Source: Bacillota bacterium (GTDB lineage Bacteria > Bacillota > Clostridia > Lachnospirales > Lachnospiraceae). Taken from it: a DNA stretch of 6,315 nt. Every line of letters starts with the position of its first letter. The stretch's first letter is position 1. The translations under genes and the position numbers were made by a program. The notes below the pieces were generated by a model. The model had not been told where the DNA came from and did not search any database. It saw only the letters and a program-made list of their open reading frames with translations. The stretch lies in assembly GCA_023420935.1 (NCBI GenBank), contig JAEZUR010000161.1:1-6315 (forward strand), given 5' to 3'. Shown piece after piece: positions 1 to 5,977 of this stretch.

Positions 1-873
1 GTGGTAGACAATCATAATGGAACAGCACCAGGCCAAATAGCGGAACTTACCAATGGGAAACGTCTAATATTAATGCCAGGTCCTCCCAATGAAATGAAAC
101 CAATGTTTGAAGGCGATATCTTTCCATATCTGAATCAACTTCAGCCTTATTTCTTATATTCAAAAATGGTTAAAATATGTGGTATCGGTGAAAGCAGAGC
201 AGAGACTCAGATTGCAGATTTAATCGAACAACAAACCAATCCAACCATTGCACCATACGCAAAAACGGCGGAAGTGCATTTTCGTGTAACTGCAAGTGCG
301 AAAACGACGGAAGAAGCACAGGAATTAGTGGAACCAGTATTAGAGGAATTAAAATTACGGTTTCAAGAGAATATCTACACCATGGAAGAGGATGTCACAT
401 TAGAAGAAGCTGTAGTTCAGTTGTTAAAGGATAACAAAATAACTTTAGTGACTGCTGAATCATGTACAGGAGGTCTAATCTCTGGTAAAATCGTAAATGT
501 ACCAGGGTCTTCAGAAGTGTTTCAAGAAGGTTTTATCACTTATTCCAATGAAGCGAAGATGAAATATTTAGGAGTAAGAGAAGAAACGTTAGCAAAATAT
601 GGTGCAGTAAGCTATGAAACCGCCACTGAGATGGCCGAGGGTGCAGCTAAGGCAGCAAATGCAAGAGCTGCTATTGCAGTTACGGGAATAGCAGGACCTG
701 ATGGTGGTACAAATGAAAAGCCGGTGGGATTAGTCTATATTGGATGTTACCTAGATGGAGAGGTTACTGTAAAAGAATGCAAATTTAAAGGCAATCGCCA
801 AAAGGTAAGGGAAGCTACTGTTATTAGTGCGCTAGATTTGCTTCGTAGAAATATAATTCAGAACATAAAATAA
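1..873 (+). CDS. cinA: CinA-family protein, 5'-truncated by window edge
   Basis: This is the C-terminal 290 residues of a CinA protein (competence/damage-inducible protein A, linked in this family to NMN deamidation and pyridine nucleotide salvage). The GTG at position 1 is almost certainly an internal valine: the family has about 410-420 residues and the visible sequence begins inside the N-terminal MoCF-type domain (NHNGTAPG near residues 4-11, LMPGPPNEM at 24-32). A middle domain follows (GIGESRAETQ, 61-70). The C-terminal PncC/CinA amidase domain (about 130-287) has TAESCTGG (151-158, conserved Ser154), YSNEAK (181-186), TGIAGPDGGT (228-237) and an ending with FKGNR. These are the expected conserved motifs, and nothing in the visible part looks broken. 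It stops at TAA 871-873, just before a terminator, so it is probably the last gene of its transcript. The family is certain; physiological role here (NMN deamidase, competence or other) cannot be decided from sequence. Confidence 0.95.
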   Translation: MVDNHNGTAPGQIAELTNGKRLILMPGPPNEMKPMFEGDIFPYLNQLQPYFLYSKMVKICGIGESRAETQIADLIEQQTNPTIAPYAKTAEVHFRVTASAKTTEEAQELVEPVLEELKLRFQENIYTMEEDVTLEEAVVQLLKDNKITLVTAESCTGGLISGKIVNVPGSSEVFQEGFITYSNEAKMKYLGVREETLAKYGAVSYETATEMAEGAAKAANARAAIAVTGIAGPDGGTNEKPVGLVYIGCYLDGEVTVKECKFKGNRQKVREATVISALDLLRRNIIQNIK

Positions 874-884
874 TAGATAAGTTA

Positions 885-928
885 GAGGGCAGTGCTGATT
901 CAGAGTTAGAATGGGTGCTGCTTTTTTA
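885..928 (+). terminator. Rho-independent terminator after cinA
   Basis: An imperfect stem pairs 889-901 with 909-921 around the 7-base loop AGAGTTA. It has one G-G mismatch and a few G-U pairs, and it can extend outward into the T-run. The 3' arm is followed directly by CTTTTTT (921-927). It lies 11 bases past the cinA stop codon, so it should end the cinA transcript and isolate the lipoprotein gene downstream. Confidence 0.85.
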
Positions 929-1100
929 TTATAATTTTGTAATAAAAATAGAGTAAAATGGATATAATAATGGCACCTTCTAGAGTGATATATATTAATA
1001 AAAATAAGCTAATATTGAGAATTAATCACAGTGTTTCTGTTTGAATGTTTGTAATAAATACATAGAGAATTGTTTTTATTGTACTTACTATATCTATATA

Positions 1101-1118
1101 TTGGAATAATTGGAATAA
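1101..1118. repeat. Tandem 9-bp direct repeat (TTGGAATAA x2)
   Basis: TTGGAATAA occurs twice back to back, at 1101-1109 and 1110-1118. It lies about 140 bases before the lipoprotein start codon and upstream of the candidate promoter. Two identical adjacent half-sites upstream of a promoter could bind a tandem-recognising activator, but a chance duplication in AT-rich DNA is equally possible. Confidence 0.5.
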
Positions 1119-1132
1119 AATGTGTACGTATT

Positions 1133-1161
1133 TTGAAACTATATTCCTGTTTTACCATAAA
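1133..1161 (+). promoter_or_regulatory. Candidate sigma-A promoter for the lipoprotein gene
   Basis: TTGAAA (1133-1138, 5 of 6 to the -35 consensus) is 17 bases from CATAAA (1156-1161, 4 of 6 to the -10 consensus). A transcript would start near 1168 and carry a leader of about 88 bases before the ATG at 1256. The -10 lies within the left arm of an inverted repeat, as expected for a repressor operator. AT-rich DNA produces such matches by chance, so this is only a candidate. Confidence 0.35.
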
Positions 1162-1189
1162 AATGACATAAGTTTGATTTATGGTAAGA
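1150..1189. repeat. Inverted repeat, 12-bp arms with 16-base spacer
   Basis: TTACCATAAA (1152-1161) is perfectly complementary to TTTATGGTAA (1178-1187). One G-T and one further A-T pair extend the arms to 1150 and 1189. The loop is 16 bases (1162-1177) and no T-run follows, so it does not look like a terminator. It is placed to act as an operator over the candidate -10, or as a leader RNA hairpin if transcription starts further upstream. Confidence 0.55.
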
Positions 1190-1233
1190 ATAGTCAGATA
1201 GGGATTCGTTTCATTCCTTATTTATTCGCCATG

Positions 1234-1250
1234 AAGGAGGCAGATTGGAG
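1234..1250 (+). promoter_or_regulatory. Two possible ribosome binding sites for the lipoprotein gene
   Basis: A full AAGGAGG lies at 1234-1240, but it is 15 bases from the ATG at 1256, which is longer than usual. A shorter GGAG at 1247-1250 is 5 bases from the ATG. There is no ATG, GTG or TTG in the lipoprotein frame nearer the strong site. The ATG at 1256 is still preferred, because it gives a lysine-rich signal peptide n-region directly. Confidence 0.55.
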
Positions 1251-1255
1251 CTACT

Positions 1256-1879
1256 ATGAAGAAAAATATCAAAAAATACTTAATTGTGTGCTTTTGCTTA
1301 GTTTTATGCTTGTATTTATTTGTTGGATGTGGAAAAAAGAATAATGCTTCGGACAAGCCGACAGCAAGTAATCAAAGTGAACAAGTAAGTGCTTCACCAG
1401 AAAGTTCAGATGCTGCGACAGAGGATGTGACTGCGACTGCTACACCAGAAGCAACAACTTCACCAGATGTTAATAAGAAAGATGATACAACTGGAAAGAC
1501 AAAGGAACTTCCTATTTACACCATTAATGATGAAAGTTTGGAAGCACAAGCTGCTGTTGCATTGATACCAGAGGAAAGTGAGATTAGTGCAGACTTAATT
1601 GTTAAAACTGTGGTTGAGAATTTAAAAGATCATTCCTTGATCGTAGGTATTGATAAGGTAACAGTTGATAAGGAGCGAGTTATCGTTAGTTTTCTATATG
1701 ACTCAGCACCACTTACTACAGTGGGATCCGGTGTTGAAGCAACTATTTTAGATTGTATTTCTGGAAGTCTTTTAGATAATCTGGATAGCTGTAAACAGGT
1801 TATTTTCAGAGCTGAAGGTAAAAGTTATGAGAGTGGACATATTGTGCTTGGATTCGACGAAGCGTATGCTTGGAAGTAA
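1256..1879 (+). CDS. Secreted lipoprotein with GerMN-like domain
   Basis: This 207-residue protein is predicted to be anchored on the outer face of the membrane. It starts with a lipoprotein signal: lysine-rich MKKNIKKY, a hydrophobic core at about 9-23, and the lipobox FVGC with the modified Cys25. Residues 26-84 form a low-complexity Ser/Thr/Ala/Glu/Pro linker of the kind that spaces a domain from the membrane. Residues about 85-200 resemble the GerMN domain (found in GerM, LpqB and many clostridial lipoproteins): a strand with VTVDKERVIVSF (135-146), VGSGVEATILDCI (156-168), then VIFRAEGKSYESGHI (182-196). The domain's molecular role is not settled; B. subtilis GerM acts in sporulation and germination, but that role cannot be carried over. 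The gene stands alone between a terminator and a strong hairpin. The lipoprotein call is firm; the domain call is from pattern memory. Confidence 0.85.
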   Translation: MKKNIKKYLIVCFCLVLCLYLFVGCGKKNNASDKPTASNQSEQVSASPESSDAATEDVTATATPEATTSPDVNKKDDTTGKTKELPIYTINDESLEAQAAVALIPEESEISADLIVKTVVENLKDHSLIVGIDKVTVDKERVIVSFLYDSAPLTTVGSGVEATILDCISGSLLDNLDSCKQVIFRAEGKSYESGHIVLGFDEAYAWK

Positions 1880-1947
1880 AGCATTCATTCATGAAAGTAG
1901 AAAGTTCGCGGTGTGTGATTTCTATCGTTTCGATTATGCGATATAGG

Positions 1948-1981
1948 AAGAACCGACGGGTCATTAGACTCGTCGGTTCTT
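1948..1981 (+). terminator. Strong hairpin after the lipoprotein gene, probable terminator
   Basis: Arms at 1948-1962 and 1967-1981 pair over 15 bp with one G-U pair, closed by the 4-base loop ATTA. The GC-rich core (ACCGACGG) contrasts with the AT-rich surroundings. The stem begins AAGAA and ends TTCTT, so the only U-rich part lies inside the 3' arm, and the bases after it (AATGATA) are not a U-tract. It lies 68 bases past the lipoprotein stop. A terminator, possibly working in both directions, is the simplest reading; a dispersed repeat or RNA-processing element is an alternative. Confidence 0.6.
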
Positions 1982-1996
1982 AATGATAAAAAGTAT

Positions 1997-2020
1997 CTTG
2001 ATTAAATATATTTAATCGAG
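1997..2020. promoter_or_regulatory. Near-perfect palindrome upstream of the flavoprotein gene, operator candidate
   Basis: GATTAAATATATTTAATC at 2000-2017 is a perfect 18-bp palindrome. The flanks (CTT before, GAG after) extend it to 24 bp with a single mismatched (G-T) pair at 1999/2018. It includes TATATT (2007-2012), a possible -10, but no good -35 is present at the right distance. It ends 15 bases before the ATG at 2036, so a bound protein would block transcription or cover the start region. Confidence 0.45.
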
Positions 2021-2035
2021 CAGAATGGAGTTTTC

Positions 2036-3265
2036 ATGGGAAAGATTTTAGTTGTCGGTGGCGGAGCAGCTGGTATGATGGCTGCAATTATAGCGGCAAA
2101 AAGAGGAAATGAAGTAACCATCTATGAGAAAAATGAAAAGTTAGGGAAAAAATTATTTATTACAGGAAAAGGCCGATGCAATATAACCAATGCTTGTGAT
2201 ATGGAAACATTATTTGATAATGTGGTTACTAACTCAAAGTTTTTGTATAGTTCCTTTTATGCATTTAATAATTATGATGTTATCGATTTTTTTGAAGAGG
2301 CTGGTCTTAAAACCAAAATAGAGCGTGGTGGAAGAGTTTTTCCTGAATCAGACAAATCTTCGGATGTTATTGCAGCTCTAATGAGTCAATTACGTAAGTA
2401 CAACGTCACAATTGAATATTATAGTCAAGTTACAGAACTTGTGATAAAGGATCAAAATGTGGTTGGCCTTAAACTTGAGAAAAATAAGCAGTTGATACAA
2501 GCAGATGCGGTTATTGTAGCAACCGGTGGGTTATCTTACCGGGTTACTGGATCAACAGGGGATGGATATGAATTTGCCAAAAATCTAGGTCATAGTATTA
2601 CAAAACTATCGCCATCTTTGGTACCTTTTAATATAAAAGAAATTTATATTAAGGAATTACAAGGATTATCATTAAAAAATATAAAAATCTGGATAAAATC
2701 AGGGAAGAAAGAAATATTTAGTGATTTTGGTGAAATGTTATTTACTCATTTTGGCGTTAGTGGCCCAGTCATTTTAAGTTCAAGTAGTTACGCCATTCCA
2801 TATTTAGATTCCAAGGATTTGAGTTTAATCATAGATTTAAAACCTGGTTTGTCAATTGAACAATTAGATAGTCGAATTGTTCGAGATTTTGAAGAATTTC
2901 AAAATAAGCAGTATAAGAATTCTTTGGAACACCTATTGCCAAGAAAGCTAATTCCTGTTATTATCTCACTAAGTGGCATTGATCCAGATAAAAAAGTGAA
3001 CGTAATAAGTAAAGAAGAACGAATGAAGCTGGTGATGGCTATGAAGGCAATGACGCTTCATATTAGTAGTATTAGAGAATACAATGAAGCAATTATTACA
3101 AAGGGTGGAATTTCAGTGAAAGAAATCAATCCATCTACCATGGAATCGAAATTAATAAATGGTGTATACTTTATAGGTGAGGCATTGGATTTAGATGCCC
3201 TGACTGGTGGTTTTAATCTACAGATTGCATGGTCTACTGGTTATGCCGCTGGAAATGCGGTATAA
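2036..3265 (+). CDS. BaiN/HI0933-family NAD(P)/FAD-dependent oxidoreductase
   Basis: This 409-residue cytoplasmic flavoprotein has the usual length for the HI0933/BaiN family. The N-terminus carries the dinucleotide-binding GGGAAG (8-13), with acidic Glu31 at the end of the second strand to hold the FAD ribose. The family signature KKLFITGKGRCNITN follows at 38-52, then ATGG near 162-165. The C-terminal FAD motif is GEALDLDALTGGFNLQIAWS (381-400). Members are annotated as BaiN (bile-acid 3-oxo-delta4 reductase), aminoacetone oxidase or simply FAD-dependent oxidoreductase. The substrate cannot be read from sequence, and no bile-acid genes are adjacent, so a bile-acid role is not implied. TGGAG (2026-2030) lies 5 bases before the ATG. 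The gene is 78 bases upstream of cmk and may begin the operon. No frameshift or missing motif was seen. Confidence 0.9.
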   Translation: MGKILVVGGGAAGMMAAIIAAKRGNEVTIYEKNEKLGKKLFITGKGRCNITNACDMETLFDNVVTNSKFLYSSFYAFNNYDVIDFFEEAGLKTKIERGGRVFPESDKSSDVIAALMSQLRKYNVTIEYYSQVTELVIKDQNVVGLKLEKNKQLIQADAVIVATGGLSYRVTGSTGDGYEFAKNLGHSITKLSPSLVPFNIKEIYIKELQGLSLKNIKIWIKSGKKEIFSDFGEMLFTHFGVSGPVILSSSSYAIPYLDSKDLSLIIDLKPGLSIEQLDSRIVRDFEEFQNKQYKNSLEHLLPRKLIPVIISLSGIDPDKKVNVISKEERMKLVMAMKAMTLHISSIREYNEAIITKGGISVKEINPSTMESKLINGVYFIGEALDLDALTGGFNLQIAWSTGYAAGNAV

Positions 3266-3272
3266 TAATGAA

Positions 3273-3311
3273 ACAGATGTATTGCAAATTCATTCATCTT
3301 GTAATACCTGT
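3273..3311. repeat. Imperfect inverted repeat between the flavoprotein gene and cmk
   Basis: ACAGATGTATTGCAA (3273-3287, allowing for a 2-base AT bulge) pairs with TTGTAATACCTGT (3299-3311) through 13 pairs, one of them G-U, around an 11-base loop. No T-run follows, so it is not a standard terminator. It may be an attenuating or RNA-stability hairpin between co-transcribed genes, or chance. Confidence 0.4.
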
Positions 3312-3343
3312 ATGAATAATATGAGAAATGAGGAGCTAGGATA

Positions 3344-4009
3344 ATGGGTTTTAGTATCGCAATCGACGGGCCTGCAGGAGCAGGAAAGAGCACAATTGCA
3401 AAAAATATTGCAAAACAATTAGGTTTTATTTATGTGGATACAGGAGCAATGTATCGTGCTATTGCATTGTATTTATTAAGAAATCAAATTGGTGCCAATG
3501 AAAGCGAAAAGATAAGTGAAGCATGTAATCATGCGGATATTACCATTATATACAAAGATGGGGAACAACAAGTTATCTTAAATGGTGAAAATGTAAGTAC
3601 GCTTATTAGAACAGAAGAAGTAGGTAATATGGCTTCCGCAGGAGCTAAAAATAAAGAGGTTCGTCTGAAATTAGTTGACTTACAGAGAAAATTAGCCAAT
3701 GAGTCAGATGTGGTTATGGATGGTAGAGATATTGGTACTTATGTACTACCGAATGCCAATGTGAAAGTTTATTTAACAGCAAGTTCATCTGAAAGAGCAA
3801 GAAGAAGATGGGCAGAATTAACAGAAAAAGGTATATCATGTAATCAAGATGAGATTGAAAAAGATATCATAGCAAGGGATGAACAGGACATGAATCGAGA
3901 TTTTGCGCCCCTACGTCAAGCGGAGGACGCCATTCTTTTAGATTCATCCAACATGGATATTAATCAAGTAACACATGCTATCATTAATTTATATAAAGAA
4001 AACATATAA
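3344..4009 (+). CDS. cmk: Cytidylate kinase
   Basis: CMP/dCMP kinase uses ATP to phosphorylate CMP and dCMP to the diphosphates, feeding CTP and dCTP synthesis and recycling CMP from phospholipid synthesis and RNA turnover. The 221 residues match the usual bacterial length. Visible motifs are the P-loop GPAGAGKST (9-17), YVDTGAMYRA (30-39) contacting the nucleotide base region, a CMP-binding insert region at about 60-110, DGRDIGT (126-132), the arginine-rich RARRRW lid segment (151-156) and RDEQDMNRDFAPL (178-190). AGGAG (3331-3335) lies 8 bases before the ATG. ispH follows after 31 bases with no terminator, so they are probably co-transcribed. Clostridial genomes often keep cmk next to ispH and rpsA. 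All catalytic motifs are intact. Confidence 0.97.
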   Translation: MGFSIAIDGPAGAGKSTIAKNIAKQLGFIYVDTGAMYRAIALYLLRNQIGANESEKISEACNHADITIIYKDGEQQVILNGENVSTLIRTEEVGNMASAGAKNKEVRLKLVDLQRKLANESDVVMDGRDIGTYVLPNANVKVYLTASSSERARRRWAELTEKGISCNQDEIEKDIIARDEQDMNRDFAPLRQAEDAILLDSSNMDINQVTHAIINLYKENI

Positions 4010-4040
4010 TAAGCGTAATCGCGCATAGATAGGAGTAATT

Positions 4041-4883
4041 GTGAACGTTCAGTTAGCAGAGAGCGCAGGATTTTGCTTTGGAGTAAAACGAGCTGTTGAA
4101 TTAGTTTATGAAGAAGCAAAAAAAGGAATGCCAGTATATACGTTTGGACCAATCATACATAATGATGAGGTGGTCAAAGATTTAGAAGAAAAAGGTGTCA
4201 CTGTAATACATGACATAGAAGAATTAAATCAGATTACAGAGGGAACAATAATTATTAGATCCCACGGTGTTTCAAAAGAAATTTACGATGCAATGCAGGA
4301 AAAGGGACTAACACTTGTGGATGCAACTTGTCCTTTTGTGAGAAAGATACACAAAGTGGTAGATGAACAAGCAGAACAAGATCGTAGAATTGTAATTATT
4401 GGAAACGATAACCATCCAGAAGTGGAAGGAATTAAAGGTTGGTGTAGACAACCTGCTATTGTAATCGAAACAGAAGAGGAAGCAGAAAAATTTAGTTTTC
4501 CAGAAGGTCAAAAAGTATGTATTGTAGCCCAAACGACATTTAATTACAAGAAATTTAAAGATTTAGTTGAAATTATTTCAAAAAAGGGTTATGATATACT
4601 TGCTTTAAATACAATTTGTAACGCTACCGAGGAGCGTCAGACAGAAGCAAGATCACTTGCAAAGGTCTCAGACGCTATGATTGTAATAGGTGGAAAACAT
4701 AGTTCGAACACACAAAAGCTTTATGAAATTTGTAAAAAAGAATGTGAAGATACTTACTATATACAGACACTGGATGACCTGGATTTAGAGAAATTTAAAT
4801 CTTTTCGTAGCGTAGGTATTACCGCAGGGGCTTCAACCCCAAATAATATTATTAAGGAGGTTCAAATTGCATGTCAGAAATGA
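4041..4883 (+). CDS. ispH: 4-hydroxy-3-methylbut-2-enyl diphosphate reductase (IspH)
   Basis: IspH (LytB) is the final enzyme of the MEP pathway. It reduces HMBPP to isopentenyl and dimethylallyl diphosphate with a [4Fe-4S] cluster in the cytoplasm. The three cluster cysteines are Cys12 (GFCFGVKRA), Cys97 (VDATCPFV) and Cys193 (NTICNATEERQ). Substrate-site residues also fit the family: His40 (GPIIHND), His75 (RSHGV), His125 and Glu127 (NHPEVEG, the proton-donating Glu), Thr166, the SSN at 221-223, and Ser265 (GASTP). The 280 residues match a free-standing IspH. The start is GTG at 4041, with AGGAG (4031-4035) 5 bases upstream and the conserved N-terminus directly after it. The 3' end overlaps rpsA by 13 bases and carries its ribosome site. 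Many Clostridia fuse IspH to S1; here the two are separate frames. Confidence 0.97.
   Translation: MNVQLAESAGFCFGVKRAVELVYEEAKKGMPVYTFGPIIHNDEVVKDLEEKGVTVIHDIEELNQITEGTIIIRSHGVSKEIYDAMQEKGLTLVDATCPFVRKIHKVVDEQAEQDRRIVIIGNDNHPEVEGIKGWCRQPAIVIETEEEAEKFSFPEGQKVCIVAQTTFNYKKFKDLVEIISKKGYDILALNTICNATEERQTEARSLAKVSDAMIVIGGKHSSNTQKLYEICKKECEDTYYIQTLDDLDLEKFKSFRSVGITAGASTPNNIIKEVQIACQK
4854..4860 (+). promoter_or_regulatory. Ribosome binding site of rpsA inside ispH
   Basis: A full AAGGAGG lies 10 bases before the ATG at 4871 and 19 bases before the next in-frame ATG at 4880. The rpsA frame is closed upstream by a TAA at 4853-4855, so 4871 is the first possible ATG and clearly the best start. The site lies within ispH codons for Lys-Glu-Val, so ribosomes finishing ispH pass over it. 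This suggests translational coupling. Confidence 0.85.
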
Positions 4884-5959
4884 GTTTTGAACAATTATTG
4901 GAAGAATCATTAGTAACAATCCATAACGGAGAGGTTGTAGAAGGCACTATCATCGGTGTAAAAGAAGATGAAATCATTTTAAATATAGGTTACAAAGCAG
5001 ATGGTATTATCACTAGAAGTGAATATACTAACACACCTAACGTAGATTTAACCACAGTCGTTAAAGTTGGTGACACTATGCAGGCTAAAGTACTTAAGGT
5101 AAATGATGGAGAAGGACAGGTTCTTCTTACTTATAAGAGATTAGCAGCTGAAAAAGGAAATAAGAGATTAGAAGAAGCATTTAACAATAAAGAAGTGTTA
5201 AAAGCTCCTGTAGCTGCTGTATTAGATGGTGGCTTAAGTGTTGTTGTTGATGAAGCTAGAATCTTTATTCCTGCTAGTTTAGTATCTGATTCTTATGAGA
5301 AAAACCTTGCAAAATATGCAGGTCAGGAAATCGAATTTGTTATTAGCGAATTCAATCCTAAGAGAAGAAGAATTATTGGAGATCGCAAACAATTATTAGT
5401 TGCGAAAAAGAAAGAACTTCAGAAAGAATTATTCGCTAAGATTTCTGCTGGTATGAAAGTTGAAGGAACTGTTAAAAATGTTACTGATTTCGGTGCATTC
5501 ATCGATTTAGGTGGAGCTGACGGATTACTTCATATTTCAGAAATGTCTTGGGGACATGTAGAAAACCCTAAAAAAGTGTTCAAAGTTGGTGACACTGTAA
5601 AAGTTCTTATTAAAGATATCCAGGGTGAAAAAATTGCCCTTAGCTTAAAATTTGATGATGCAAATCCATGGATTAAAGCAGCAGAAAATTACGCTGTAGG
5701 TACTGTTGTAACAGGAACTGTTGCACGTATGACTGATTTTGGTGCATTTATCGAATTAGAGCCAGGTGTTGACGCATTACTTCATGTTTCTCAGATTTCC
5801 AAAGAACATGTTGAAAAACCAGCTGATGTTTTAAAAGTTGGACAAGAAGTAACTGCTAAAGTTGTTGATTTCAACAATGATGATAAAAAAATCAGCTTAA
5901 GTGTAAAAGCTCTTGATGCTACTTCTGAAACAGAAGAAGAGACAACTACAGAAGAATAA
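4871..5959 (+). CDS. rpsA: 30S ribosomal protein S1-like, four S1 domains
   Basis: This 362-residue RNA-binding protein corresponds to the S1 part of clostridial IspH-S1 fusions. It probably helps mRNA engage the ribosome, though in low-GC Gram-positives S1 homologues are less tightly ribosome-bound than in E. coli. Four S1 repeats are visible, at about 18-90, 108-176, 193-262 and 275-348. The last two are the most canonical (VTDFGAFIDLGGADGLLHIS and MTDFGAFIELEPGVDALLHV). The second is divergent, with an arginine-rich end (PKRRR, 163-167). E. coli S1 has six repeats and about 557 residues, so this is the short form. The C-terminal tail (about 349-362) is acidic and Thr/Glu-rich. Codons are richer in T-ending GCT, GTT and CTT than in ispH, which fits high expression. 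It overlaps the ispH end by 13 bases; cheR begins 18 bases later. Confidence 0.93.
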   Translation: MSEMSFEQLLEESLVTIHNGEVVEGTIIGVKEDEIILNIGYKADGIITRSEYTNTPNVDLTTVVKVGDTMQAKVLKVNDGEGQVLLTYKRLAAEKGNKRLEEAFNNKEVLKAPVAAVLDGGLSVVVDEARIFIPASLVSDSYEKNLAKYAGQEIEFVISEFNPKRRRIIGDRKQLLVAKKKELQKELFAKISAGMKVEGTVKNVTDFGAFIDLGGADGLLHISEMSWGHVENPKKVFKVGDTVKVLIKDIQGEKIALSLKFDDANPWIKAAENYAVGTVVTGTVARMTDFGAFIELEPGVDALLHVSQISKEHVEKPADVLKVGQEVTAKVVDFNNDDKKISLSVKALDATSETEEETTTEE

Positions 5960-5977
5960 AATAAAAGGGGTCTTTGA

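Larger units (their letters stand above)
931..1255. other. AT-rich gene-free stretch between cinA and the lipoprotein gene
   Basis: These roughly 325 bases hold no coding sequence I can support on either strand. They contain a TATAAT at 963-968 without a good -35, a tandem 9-mer at 1101-1118, a candidate sigma-A promoter (1133-1161), and a 12-bp inverted repeat (1150-1189). The last part (1190-1255) is an untranslated leader with two purine-rich ribosome sites. An open frame starting with ATG at 1120 is treated as a shadow: it overlaps the lipoprotein signal peptide in another frame and does not resemble a known protein. I saw no riboswitch class that I can name. Confidence 0.6.

Noticed and set aside
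1..3. GTG at position 1 as the start codon of cinA
   Set aside because: The sequence begins within a conserved CinA domain and the protein would lack about 120-130 residues; the window edge cuts the gene.
937..968. Promoter with TATAAT at 963-968
   Set aside because: The -10 is perfect, but the nearest -35-like TTGTAA is 20 bases upstream and it lies about 290 bases before any gene; AT-rich chance match is likely.
1140..1164. Sporulation sigma-E type promoter before the GerMN lipoprotein (ATATT and CATA)
   Set aside because: ATATT and CATAAAAAT are only 10 bases apart, shorter than the usual spacing, and the -10 matches poorly.
1120..1344. Open frame of 74 codons starting at ATG 1120
   Set aside because: It overlaps the lipoprotein signal peptide in another frame, has no good ribosome site, and spans the inverted repeat and the leader; it looks like a chance frame.
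1883..3297. ATTCATTCAT found at both 1883-1892 and 3288-3297
   Set aside because: A short low-complexity word occurring twice in AT-rich intergenic DNA; no flanking similarity.
3964..4152. Minus-strand open frame of 62 codons across the cmk-ispH junction
   Set aside because: It is antisense to two firmly identified genes and resembles no known protein.
4308..4532. Minus-strand open frame of 74 codons inside ispH
   Set aside because: It lies wholly antisense to conserved ispH sequence and is phenylalanine-rich, as expected from the complement of a Lys/Glu-rich AT-rich gene.
4869..4883. Programmed -1 frameshift that would fuse IspH to S1
   Set aside because: The needed shift direction is -1, but the overlap has no standard slippery heptamer (only CAG AAA TGA), and the AAGGAGG is correctly spaced to start rpsA at 4871. 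Independent initiation is simpler.
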